From NCBI RefSeq assembly GCF_900636575.1, contig NZ_LR134293.1, positions 617,001 to 681,000 on the forward strand: a stretch of DNA of 64,000 nt. The letters are read 5' to 3'. Source of the DNA: Streptococcus canis. GTDB lineage: Bacteria; Bacillota; Bacilli; Lactobacillales; Streptococcaceae. Each line of letters starts with the position of its first letter. Within the stretch, counting starts at the first letter, position 1. The notes beneath the pieces are model-generated. The model saw only the letters and a list, made by a program, of their open reading frames with translations. It did not search any database and was not told the origin of the DNA. The position numbers were made by a program, and so were the translations under genes. Below, in pieces: positions 27,765-35,404 of the stretch.

Positions 27765-28691
27765 CTATTTCCACCAGTTAAACCAATTAACAGGGTTAAT
27801 ATATTTTGTGAAGGTAGACCAAGCTCTACTGAAACGTGTTTTCCAGTCTGTAGACGAAGTTCCTGTCTCCTGATTAGAATTTGGAATCTCTGCTTGTTTA
27901 GAGTTGTTTCTTTCATTCTGATTATCAGCAGTAGATTGTTGCTCCGTTCCCTTTTGATTTCGAGAATCAGCGCTACCCTTACTTAATAGACCCCTTGATT
28001 CTGAAACGGTAGTTTCAATTAGTGCATCCTGAGCTTCCGGTTCTCTTTCTTCTTCAATTTGTTTTTGAATTTCAGCTTTTTTCTTTTTTTCTTCAATAGT
28101 CTGTGAGTCTCTAAAAAAAGTACTACCAGCTAAAAAACCATCGTCTGATTTGAACCTTACTGCTAATGTACTAGGGAAAGTGGGGGGGGCTACAGTAATT
28201 TTTACTAGTAGTGGCGATGTACCTTGATTATCATTATACACAGCACTTAATTGCTGCGTATCTTTTTCTTCATTTTTATATGTTATTATTTTAGGGCTTG
28301 TATTTTTAGCTTTAGGAATACGATACTCGCCATTTGTTTTATTGTTGGAATCAATTTCGTTAGCTTTCAAATATTCTTCTTGTTTTTTATCGTTTATGGA
28401 TAGTGGGTTGTAATTTATATTATCTTTTTCTAGCCAGAAAGCCCAACCTGTCGGTAATGCGATTGTTATTTTGTTTTCTTGACTATCCATACTGACAAGC
28501 ACTTCATTTCCATTATCATCGATAACTTTTTGTTGACGTGGATCTCGCTCCCATTTTAGAGTCTCTTCTGTCTCTACTTGACTCACTTGGCTTGTTTCCG
28601 ATTCTGATGAACTATTCATTTCTTCCGCCTTCACATTCGTGGCTACACCTACAGTGAGCAATGCAGTAGCTAAAACTAATTTTTTTTTCAC
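27765..28691 (-). CDS. Secreted protein of unknown function downstream of sof
   Basis: I start at GTG 28691 because AAAGGAG lies 6 bases before it. The product has 308 residues and a Sec signal peptide (about 1-22, VKKKLVLATALLTVGVATNVKA). The mature part is polar, with a charged coiled-coil-like stretch near 205-225 (EEKKKKAEIQKQIEEERE), a low-complexity Q/N/S region and an odd Trp-rich C-terminus (YINPVNWFNWWK). There is no LPXTG motif. In S. pyogenes sof is followed by sfbX; this gene holds that position but lacks the fibronectin repeats and anchor, so it could be a truncated or unrelated partner. Confidence 0.6.
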   Translation of the reverse strand: MKKKLVLATALLTVGVATNVKAEEMNSSSESETSQVSQVETEETLKWERDPRQQKVIDDNGNEVLVSMDSQENKITIALPTGWAFWLEKDNINYNPLSINDKKQEEYLKANEIDSNNKTNGEYRIPKAKNTSPKIITYKNEEKDTQQLSAVYNDNQGTSPLLVKITVAPPTFPSTLAVRFKSDDGFLAGSTFFRDSQTIEEKKKKAEIQKQIEEEREPEAQDALIETTVSESRGLLSKGSADSRNQKGTEQQSTADNQNERNNSKQAEIPNSNQETGTSSTDWKTRFSRAWSTFTKYINPVNWFNWWK

Positions 28692-28798
28692 TATATTCTC
28701 CTTTAAGTAATTCATAATATTTTTAGTTTCCTACACAACATAAAACAAGAATCACTTTATACATGACCTTGTTTATGCTGTTTTATGACATTTAGTGA

Positions 28799-31612
28799 TT
28801 AATCAATCTGATTCTTACGATTTTTTTTACTGAGAAGTCCTGCCGCTCCAATAACAGTTAACGCTGCTATGCTAAAGAATGCTTCTGACTTATCTTTATC
28901 TCCAGTTTGAGGTAAGTTATTATCTACTCTAGCAATAGGAGTTTGAGAGATAGCTTTATTAATTGCAGGGCTAGGTTCTTCATTATCAAAGTGGAATTGA
29001 AGTTTAGGACGTGTGTCTTCTTCAATAACAGTAGCTTCATTAAAGCCAGACATACCAGATTGAGTTTCTTCTACCATATCAACAATATTGGCTTGTCCAC
29101 CCATAATAACTTCAGGTTGTTTCGTATCCTCAATAATAGTATCATCATTAGAGTGACCAGACTGATTAGAAAGCGTATCTTCTGTTATTTCAATCGGCTC
29201 ACTTTGCCCACCGATTGAAATTGTATCAGATTCTGGTTTGGTATCTTCGGTAAGTGTGGTTTGAGTGTTATCGTCATATTGTCCATGTTCAATCGGTAAC
29301 TGATGTATGGTTTCTTCCTCAAAGTTCAAGTTAGGACCGTGATCAGTAATAGGAGGTAATTCTGGTAGCTGAGGTGCTAGGGGCTCAATCACTTCTCCCT
29401 CAATCTCTGGTACAGGAACCATTTCTTTGGTGTATGTTAACTTGACATCATCAAGTTTCTGACCATTTGCTGATTTACTATTAATTTTGTAAGAAATAGT
29501 ATTTGAAATGATTTTTTCTGTTACCAATTCAAATTTAGGCTGTTCTGCTGGTACTGTAAGTTTCTTGTTTTTATTTTTCTTCTCAAGAGCGGTTTTAAAC
29601 TGGTCATTTTTAACCTTAAGTCGGTATGTTAACGTTAAGGTTTGCCCTTTTTCAAACGCATCTTTCAATTGCTTTTTAGAGATTTTCCATTCGAGGCTTT
29701 CTTTAGTAGTACCGAATAACCAAGAAGAAGAAGTATGCTTAACTGATTGCTTATCTCCGTTGCTATCTTTATAAGGTGAAGAGTTTTTCCACTGGTCTAC
29801 AACGGTGACTTTGTCTTCAAATTTTTCGGTGATGGTCACTTCCTCCAGGACATCTTTAAATTTATCTTTGTCATCAATATTTTTTAGGAAATCTTTTCCA
29901 TCTGACATATCTTTTAAATATTTGTCAAATTTTTCATTGCGTTCCTTAACTTGTTTTTTTGCCCTTTCTTCTTTTTCCGTTAAATATTTGGAATATGTTG
30001 GATAATTGGAGTTAAAATCAGCTGCTTTTGGAAATTTGGTAGGATCAGTAACATCAAATGAATAGAAAACAATACCTTCATCTCTTGCCATTTTGGCTTC
30101 AGCTTGTGCTGAAAGATTGTGGTTATAAAATTGATATTGACGACGATAAAATAAGTTATCTAATGCTTTATCAATCATCCAATCTTGTATTGTTTTCCTT
30201 GCAGTGTTCAATCCCAAATAGTCCAACCATTTATTTGCATTTTTCGGTTGTAACTTCTCAAGATTTTCCTTTATTTTAGCAGCTATAATAGTCTTCATTC
30301 CGACAGAATCAACCGTTCTGTCAGAATAACTTCGGAAATTATATCCCTCACCAACTTTATTAGAATAGTCAAAGTCAGTTTGCTTTAAGTTACTAGTATC
30401 TAAATCTGCCATGGTAATATAATCTAAAGGGTTCTTGATTCCAATTAGACTGCTACCCAAATTTAATAAAGTATTACCATTTGAAGCGAAACCTTTTAGT
30501 GCATCATTAAATTGAGTTATACCTATCTTATCTAAAAGGTTTATAAGCTGTTGCGCATCTTCCACAACATTATGTTTTTGGGTTGTTGTATCAAGATAAA
30601 AGGGCCAAGGTAGGAGCGGATTGCTATTAGCCACAGGCTCCGTTACTTCCTTCTTAGATACTTTTGTCTTATCTAAAACGTCATAGCTAAAAGTGGCTTC
30701 TCCTTGTGAGAAGAGAACAATATGTTGACGTTTACCAGATTTCTTTTCATTGTTGAAAATTTCTCTAGCTTTATGAATCGCTCCTTGTAAATCTACTCCC
30801 CAATCCCAATCATTTTTTGCGTCTTGTAAGATTTTATCTAGTTCTGTATCCACATTCTCAGTAGTTAATGAAATCGGATCATTTACTTTACGGTAAAAAC
30901 TAATCAAGCGAACAGAGTTACGACTATTATAGTTTGGAGTATTATCGGTGCTCCTAGAAGTCAATGTAGTCACTAATTTTTTGATATTTTCTTTGGCAGT
31001 ATTGAAGTCTTCATCAGTCATCTTTTTAGAAGTATCTAGAAGCACAATAACTTCTGCGCCTTTATCAATTTCTTTCGGTGTGACAGTTAGAGTGACTTCT
31101 AATTCGTTTTTGCTTTCATCAACTTTAACTTCCCTAGAAATGTCTACAATTTCACGTTGTTCCCCATCGCGGTTCTTAATAAGCTTTTTAGAGTCATCCT
31201 TCTCATCTTTGATGTCGATTTCAGTTTTTAAATTGTTAACGATAATAGTTTCCACTTCCATAAGCTGTGGTTCTGCAGATGCCGAAGCTGTCGAACGCTT
31301 ACTCCGTGATTTCGGCTGTGGAGCTGAACTTTCTTCATGGCTTTCAGTTGTTGTTTCGGAGGTTTGCTTTTCCTCAGCTCCTTCACTTTCAACCTTAGCA
31401 ATGGTATCAATGGAAGTAATTTGGTCATCTGTTGTAGTTGGTACTTCTTCTGTACTAGATGACTCTACCGCTACAGGCAAAGCAGTAAATTCAGTAGTAG
31501 TTGGTTGAGGAGTCTCATTTGCCATAACAGTTGTGGTGGTGAACATTGTTCCAACGGAAACAAGACCGACAGATAATTTCCGTAGTTTATACTTACAATT
31601 AGATATTTTCAT
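28799..31612 (-). CDS. sof: Serum opacity factor / fibronectin-binding surface protein (SOF/FnBA type)
   Basis: The 937-residue protein starts with a YSIRK-like signal (YKLRKLSVGLVSVGT), followed by an acidic variable region. A large domain (about 130-620) has a VWA-like core with AEVIVLLDTSKKM and FYRRQYQFYNHNLSA, as in the opacity domain of S. pyogenes SOF and S. dysgalactiae FnBA. Three or four fibronectin-binding repeats (GGQ...EDT pattern, about 775-890) and LPQTG at 900-904 with a membrane tail follow. SOF disrupts HDL and promotes adhesion. The MIDAS motif is atypical (DTSKK). It lies between the island's candidate attL and its phage-like genes. Confidence 0.85.
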   Translation of the reverse strand: MKISNCKYKLRKLSVGLVSVGTMFTTTTVMANETPQPTTTEFTALPVAVESSSTEEVPTTTDDQITSIDTIAKVESEGAEEKQTSETTTESHEESSAPQPKSRSKRSTASASAEPQLMEVETIIVNNLKTEIDIKDEKDDSKKLIKNRDGEQREIVDISREVKVDESKNELEVTLTVTPKEIDKGAEVIVLLDTSKKMTDEDFNTAKENIKKLVTTLTSRSTDNTPNYNSRNSVRLISFYRKVNDPISLTTENVDTELDKILQDAKNDWDWGVDLQGAIHKAREIFNNEKKSGKRQHIVLFSQGEATFSYDVLDKTKVSKKEVTEPVANSNPLLPWPFYLDTTTQKHNVVEDAQQLINLLDKIGITQFNDALKGFASNGNTLLNLGSSLIGIKNPLDYITMADLDTSNLKQTDFDYSNKVGEGYNFRSYSDRTVDSVGMKTIIAAKIKENLEKLQPKNANKWLDYLGLNTARKTIQDWMIDKALDNLFYRRQYQFYNHNLSAQAEAKMARDEGIVFYSFDVTDPTKFPKAADFNSNYPTYSKYLTEKEERAKKQVKERNEKFDKYLKDMSDGKDFLKNIDDKDKFKDVLEEVTITEKFEDKVTVVDQWKNSSPYKDSNGDKQSVKHTSSSWLFGTTKESLEWKISKKQLKDAFEKGQTLTLTYRLKVKNDQFKTALEKKNKNKKLTVPAEQPKFELVTEKIISNTISYKINSKSANGQKLDDVKLTYTKEMVPVPEIEGEVIEPLAPQLPELPPITDHGPNLNFEEETIHQLPIEHGQYDDNTQTTLTEDTKPESDTISIGGQSEPIEITEDTLSNQSGHSNDDTIIEDTKQPEVIMGGQANIVDMVEETQSGMSGFNEATVIEEDTRPKLQFHFDNEEPSPAINKAISQTPIARVDNNLPQTGDKDKSEAFFSIAALTVIGAAGLLSKKNRKNQID

Positions 31613-31925
31613 GTTTTTTCCTTAGTTTATTATTTTTTAAGCTTAATTATTTTACTATGAAAAACTAATCTTAAGCGAGGCTATTTATTTTAAAAAAATT
31701 CTTTTCCTGAACTTCTACATGGTATCTGTTGAAACAGAATATTATTCTATGTTCCAGAAAATGAAGAAAACAGGCTAAAATGCATTTATACGGGTATTCT
31801 TATTTTTTATTAAAAAATGAATCTTTACGAGATTTTTATTTTTAACGCTAAAAAAAATAAACCAAAACCAAAAATAAAAATAAATTTAAATTTGTGAGCT
31901 GTATTTAGGTGTGCATTTTTCTAGT
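31613..31925. other. AT-rich gap between sof and the arpU-like gene
   Basis: This stretch holds the sof leader (AAGGAAAAAAC ribosome binding site on the minus strand) and poly-A/T tracts such as a run of AAAAATAAA repeats near 31868-31890. I see no ORF, tRNA or clear terminator. A composition break here could mark a junction between the sof segment and the phage-like segment. Confidence 0.35.
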
Positions 31926-32303
31926 TTAGACTGCATTTGTCAGTACACTCTCTCTGTAAAGTTCCACAAATTCAAGTAAAGCTCTTTTCTTGGTCTCATA
32001 GTACCAGCTTTCAGAGTGATTCAGTTTCTTCATAAGTTCCTGATTGGATACGTTCTTACTAACCAAGTAACACTCAATCAGTATTTTTCTGTATTCTACT
32101 TTAGACAGTCGGTTAATGGCGTGCTTGATAGCGCCCAGTTCCTCTAGGGCGCATTCTCGGCTTATTTCAAGGTGTTCTCTGCGCGTGGGATGATATTCTA
32201 TATCAAACTGGTAACGCTCGTTATAGCTTAAATCAAGGCTATTAGCAATACGTTGCCATCTATGGAACTCTCTCAGCTTACGAACCGCATTTTTCTTGTT
32301 CAT
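31926..32303 (-). CDS. ArpU-family phage transcriptional regulator
   Basis: The 125-residue helical protein has a C-terminal sigma-region-4-like HTH (VSNQELMKKLNHSESWYYETKKRALLEF), as in the ArpU/RinA-like late-gene regulators of Gram-positive phages and islands. It overlaps the upstream DUF1492 gene by 26 bases. In phages this class activates late or packaging genes. Here it is the last phage-like gene on the minus strand before sof. Confidence 0.75.
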   Translation of the reverse strand: MNKKNAVRKLREFHRWQRIANSLDLSYNERYQFDIEYHPTRREHLEISRECALEELGAIKHAINRLSKVEYRKILIECYLVSKNVSNQELMKKLNHSESWYYETKKRALLEFVELYRESVLTNAV

Positions 32304-32640
32304 CTAATACCTCTAAAGCTTCTCTATGTAGTTTGAACACAGTGTTTCTTGAGTAACCTAGTTTATCGGGTATCTCATCCCATGATAAGCCATCCACATA
32401 TCTAGCTTTGATAACAGCAATCTGTCTCTCATCTTGCAATATGGCAATCATAGCCAGTCTCTTGTCGCGTTCTTTAGCTAAATATAAGAGCTGTCTAGCC
32501 GTACCATCTTCGATATGTCTTATTGCTTCAGGGTTGTGGAAATTATTCATCAGCCTGATGTCTTTATCTCGTTGCTCCTCAAATAAGGTTATTAAAGCGA
32601 AAAGTGGTTTCAATTCTTTAAGTTGTTCTTTAGCGCCCAT
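32278..32640 (-). CDS. DUF1492-like HTH protein
   Basis: The 120-residue protein has a helical N-terminus and a sigma-region-4-type HTH at about 80-110 (VDGLSWDEIPDKLGYSRNTVFKLHREAL). DUF1492 proteins are typical of streptococcal prophages and SpyCI-type islands, usually beside ArpU, as here. The ATG follows AAAAAGGAGCTAACC. Probably regulatory; the target is unknown. Confidence 0.7.
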   Translation of the reverse strand: MGAKEQLKELKPLFALITLFEEQRDKDIRLMNNFHNPEAIRHIEDGTARQLLYLAKERDKRLAMIAILQDERQIAVIKARYVDGLSWDEIPDKLGYSRNTVFKLHREALEVLDEQEKCGS

Positions 32641-32699
32641 GGTTAGCTCCTTTTTGATATAATTTAGTTAAGCTTAAATTTAACCAAGGAGGCGTTCGC

Positions 32700-32735
32700 A
32701 TGGACGTCTTTTTGTGGAGTCATAAATTTAAATAA
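32700..32735 (+). CDS. Possible 11-codon mini-ORF
   Basis: ATG with an ideal AAGGAGG eight bases upstream and a TATAAT at about 32657-32662. The peptide would be MDVFLWSHKFK. It could be a leader peptide for the secreted-protein gene at 32847 or a chance arrangement. Confidence 0.25.
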   Translation: MDVFLWSHKFK

Positions 32736-32846
32736 TGGTGTTTTTATGAACTTTAAATTATAGATATAGATGGTTATAATTAAAAACTTCGTAGAAGTGG
32801 TGTAAACTATCGAGACAGAAAAATAAAATAAGAGGTATATATAATT

Positions 32847-33317
32847 ATGACAACAAAAAAGAAATCACTTTTAGGTATTGGTTACCTATCTGTTGCTATG
32901 TTAGGCGCAAGTTTGTTAATGGCTAAGCCTGTTAGTGCGGAAGAAATGAGTGAGTCAGGGGATCAGGCTATGCGTTTAGTCACTCAGACTGGTAATAATG
33001 GTGTAGTCGAAGTAATTGAGGTTGCGGAAAATGGTGAAGAGCGTATTTTAGGTAGCACTCAAGATCCGTATTTTAAAGGGCGAGACGATGGCTATGATGC
33101 TGGCTATCAAGACGGTCAGAAGCCCGGCGCACCAGAAACCCCATCTTCAGATATTCCTGAGCCACAAGATATACCATCTTTTTATGATGAAAGCTGGTAT
33201 AAAAATGGATACAACGATGCCTATGTATTAGGATACCGTAATGGGTGGGATGATAATCACTATATCTGGTCAACATTAAGAAATGTATGGTATTTGGTGA
33301 CTTCTTACTTTTATTAA
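32847..33317 (+). CDS. Small secreted acidic protein with GYxxGYxDG repeats
   Basis: The 156-residue protein has a Sec signal peptide (about 1-31, cleaved after KPVSA). The mature part is acidic, with a repeated glycine/tyrosine motif: GRDDGYDAGYQDGQ near 83 and NGYNDAYVLGYRNGWDD near 120. It ends in an aromatic hydrophobic tail (WYLVTSYFY). It is on the opposite strand to its phage-like neighbours and has its own terminator, which is typical of island cargo. No family is recognised. Confidence 0.7.
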   Translation: MTTKKKSLLGIGYLSVAMLGASLLMAKPVSAEEMSESGDQAMRLVTQTGNNGVVEVIEVAENGEERILGSTQDPYFKGRDDGYDAGYQDGQKPGAPETPSSDIPEPQDIPSFYDESWYKNGYNDAYVLGYRNGWDDNHYIWSTLRNVWYLVTSYFY

Positions 33318-33336
33318 TTTTACTCTCTAGCCCTCA

Positions 33337-33365
33337 AGATTGAGCTAATAGCTCAGTCTTTTTTT
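33337..33365 (+). terminator. Terminator of the secreted-protein gene
   Basis: AGATTGAGC/GCTCAGTCT arms with a T7 run. Confidence 0.8.
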
Positions 33366-33643
33366 GCGCTCTAAAATCGTTTCTAAGCGCTTTTTAGAGT
33401 TGGTAATATAAATTCGTCAACTTAGCAGACAGAAGCGTTAAAACCATGCTTTTTTTAGTCTGAGGGGGGTCTTCTTTGTGGTAGGTTTCCTAGCTAAATT
33501 GAAAGGTCAAATCCTTTCCTATCAAGCTTTTTAATCTTCGTCAAAAATGTCAAAAAGGGAATTTTTTGCACGGAAAAGGGCGCGTTCTTTGTTTTCCGAA
33601 CGATGTAGCCCCGTTCAAAAATGAAGGGGGGAGTTTCCGAATA
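33366..33643. other. Gap without recognised genes between the secreted-protein gene and the zinc-ribbon gene
   Basis: The stretch contains several G- or C-runs (GGGGGG at about 33464 and 33626) and short repeats of CGTCAAAAA. I considered a packaging (cos) site, but nothing in the sequence alone demonstrates one. Confidence 0.2.
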
Positions 33644-34132
33644 TTATAGCCAGTGCCTGTCTCCCTTATCCATATAGTAATGGAATCTCTTCCAATGATA
33701 CAAGTATTTAGCTATTCTCATGTATTTTGGACGCTTAGGAAAGTCATCATGACTATAATAACCATGTTTGTGTTTGGCTTTTGGATCTACTTTCAAACAC
33801 TCTTTAAAGGCTAATCGCCAATAGTATTGACAATCTGTCTTGCTTCGATTGAGTGTGGCTTGATGAACCTTCTGACAAGAACCACAAGCAAAATCATGAG
33901 AAGCCTTAAATAACTTCCGGCAACGTCTCTCACAGTCAGGACACAAGAAGAAGTAACGTTTACCACCATAAGTTCCTGGTATCGTTTCAAGTAAGAGCTC
34001 TTGCCCCTCATAATGAACGATTAGCCCATCTAGGTCTATACGGATAGCTTGGCCATTTATTGTTCCTGTAACTCTAGTCTTCTCCTGTGTCTTCATTGGT
34101 TTAATGATACTCTCAATAGCTAGTTCTAACAT
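33644..34132 (-). CDS. Phage-type zinc-ribbon protein of unknown function
   Basis: The 162-residue protein has a beta-rich N-terminus and two Cys knuckles typical of zinc ribbons: CPDCERRC near 78 and CGSCQ near 97. A basic C-terminus rich in His, Lys and Tyr (KHKHGYYSHDDFPKRPKYMRIAKYLYHWKRFHYY) follows. Such proteins are common in streptococcal phage islands and may bind nucleic acid. The ATG follows TTAAGGAGAAAGA. Confidence 0.6.
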   Translation of the reverse strand: MLELAIESIIKPMKTQEKTRVTGTINGQAIRIDLDGLIVHYEGQELLLETIPGTYGGKRYFFLCPDCERRCRKLFKASHDFACGSCQKVHQATLNRSKTDCQYYWRLAFKECLKVDPKAKHKHGYYSHDDFPKRPKYMRIAKYLYHWKRFHYYMDKGDRHWL

Positions 34133-34183
34133 TCTTTCTCCTTAACACTCACACAACCCAAAACTATTGATAAAACGACAAAA

Positions 34184-34199
34184 AGAGGGAAAACCCTCT
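34184..34199 (-). terminator. Short hairpin terminator
   Basis: AGAGGG/CCCTCT arms around AAAA with TTTTTG on the minus strand, just after the stop of the 34206-34763 gene. Confidence 0.65.
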
Positions 34200-34205
34200 G
34201 ATTGT

Positions 34206-34763
34206 TTATTTAACGAGTAACTGACCTTCAACAACCATATCATACAACTGGTTAAAGGCTTGACTGATAGACTCAAGGATGGCCCCTAAGTCTTCTGGCG
34301 TCATCTCTTTATAATTCATAGAGAGGTGTTCAGCCAGTTGGTTGTGGTCTGAAATGAAAGTCATAAATGTGTCTCGATCGTTAACTTTCTCTTGGGTACT
34401 TTTAGATAAAGAAACCACGCGCTGATCATCAAGTTCTTCAACTTCCTTGATTAATTCGTTTTCTTGAGCCATGTCATCAAGTTCTCCATCCGTCATATCC
34501 TCAGGTTGGTTGTAATAGTCCTTGAAGCTGTCACAGATACGCTTGAAGACCTTGCTTAACTTTCTGTCTTCGGCATATTCTAAGACTAACTGATTAGCAT
34601 AACCACCTTGGTCATCATTGTGATAAGTTGCGTCAATCACTGGTTGCTCATAGGTTCCAGTCATATAGCCTAAAATAGCATGACAAGCCACTTGTGCGGT
34701 GTCAAAGTCTTTAAACGTGTAGTGGAAGGTGAATGTTTTTGGTGTGTCTGAAAATGTTCTCAT
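34206..34763 (-). CDS. Hypothetical acidic phage-island protein
   Basis: The 185-residue protein is acidic (pI low by eye), with a beta-rich N-terminus (TFTFHYTFKDFDTAQVACHAIL) and helical C-terminal half. No motif is recognised. The AAAGGAGAAATAAT ribosome binding site lies inside the preceding small ORF. It is part of the primase-to-terminator minus-strand block and is probably co-transcribed with the two 57-codon ORFs upstream. Confidence 0.55.
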   Translation of the reverse strand: MRTFSDTPKTFTFHYTFKDFDTAQVACHAILGYMTGTYEQPVIDATYHNDDQGGYANQLVLEYAEDRKLSKVFKRICDSFKDYYNQPEDMTDGELDDMAQENELIKEVEELDDQRVVSLSKSTQEKVNDRDTFMTFISDHNQLAEHLSMNYKEMTPEDLGAILESISQAFNQLYDMVVEGQLLVK

Positions 34764-34764
34764 A

Positions 34765-34938
34765 TTATTTCTCCTTTGTGATTGCTATAATGTCTGATAA
34801 ATTGATGATGGCAGAAGGAGATGCTACCCAGTTTGGTTGTTTGCCAGATAAAAGATATTTGACCAACTCATTATAAAGGGTGCGGTCACCTTGAATGGTG
34901 ATGGTGTTACCACCTCGTGTGTGTAATTTTAGTTTCAT
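34765..34938 (-). CDS. Small hypothetical protein (57 residues)
   Basis: The ORF begins MKLKLHTRGGNTITIQGD and ends ITKEK, one base before the next gene's ATG. It is beta-rich at the start and helical later. It ends within the next gene's ribosome binding site, so it is tightly packed in the operon. Similar short proteins are common in streptococcal phages; the function is unknown. Confidence 0.6.
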   Translation of the reverse strand: MKLKLHTRGGNTITIQGDRTLYNELVKYLLSGKQPNWVASPSAIINLSDIIAITKEK

Positions 34939-34943
34939 ACCAG

Positions 34944-35117
34944 TTACCTGTACAAGACCAATAAAGAAGTTGTGGTACTCATATCTTCATAATTGCCATA
35001 AGTTGCTTCTGAAAATTTGATGTCTATCACAGATACCGATAAGGTAAATTGATTGACCCGATATTCAAAATCATCTAGTGATTCATTGTGTTTTTGATAA
35101 AATAGTTTGATTTTCAT
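34944..35117 (-). CDS. Small hypothetical protein (57 residues)
   Basis: The ORF begins MKIKLFYQKHNESLDDFEYR with a strong CGGAGGTTATATA ribosome binding site, and ends VLYR a few bases before the next ORF. It looks like a beta-strand and helix mini-protein. It is the first gene after the iteron region on this strand. No family is recognised. Confidence 0.6.
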   Translation of the reverse strand: MKIKLFYQKHNESLDDFEYRVNQFTLSVSVIDIKFSEATYGNYEDMSTTTSLLVLYR

Positions 35118-35132
35118 TATATAACCTCCGAA

Positions 35133-35401
35133 TTTTATACGTTTTATACGTTTGGTTTTTCAAACGTATAAAATTTAAAGTCAGTCGTATCAAGGGTTTA
35201 GGTCTCTTTTTATACGTTTTATACATTTTATACGTTAAATTAAAAAAGTATATATAAGGATTTATAAGGGGCTATTTTATTAATACTCTATACCGGAAAA
35301 TTTTAAAATAACGTGTTAAACGTGATAAACGTATAAACCCCTTGATATGACTGGGCTATTTCTTTATACGTTTAATTTTTTAAATGCTAAAACGTATAAA
35401 A
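35133..35401. other. Iteron array, probable replication origin of the island
   Basis: At least seven copies of TATACGTTT or its complement AAACGTATA, plus near-matches (TATACATTT, TAAACGTGATAAACG), occur in both orientations at roughly 35138-35160, 35161-35172, 35211-35236, 35318-35337 and 35363-35401. The stretch is very AT-rich and lies directly beside the primase-helicase genes. In SaPI/PICI islands the origin is an iteron cluster next to rep. Confidence 0.7.
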
Positions 35402-35404
35402 TGG

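Noticed and set aside
31228..31428. ORFs in other frames of sof (both strands)
   Set aside because: Shadow frames caused by the biased composition of the SOF coding sequence; no ribosome binding sites.
33366..33643. Phage-type cos/packaging site near the G-runs
   Set aside because: G-runs alone are not diagnostic and no terminase gene or matching helper cos is available for comparison.
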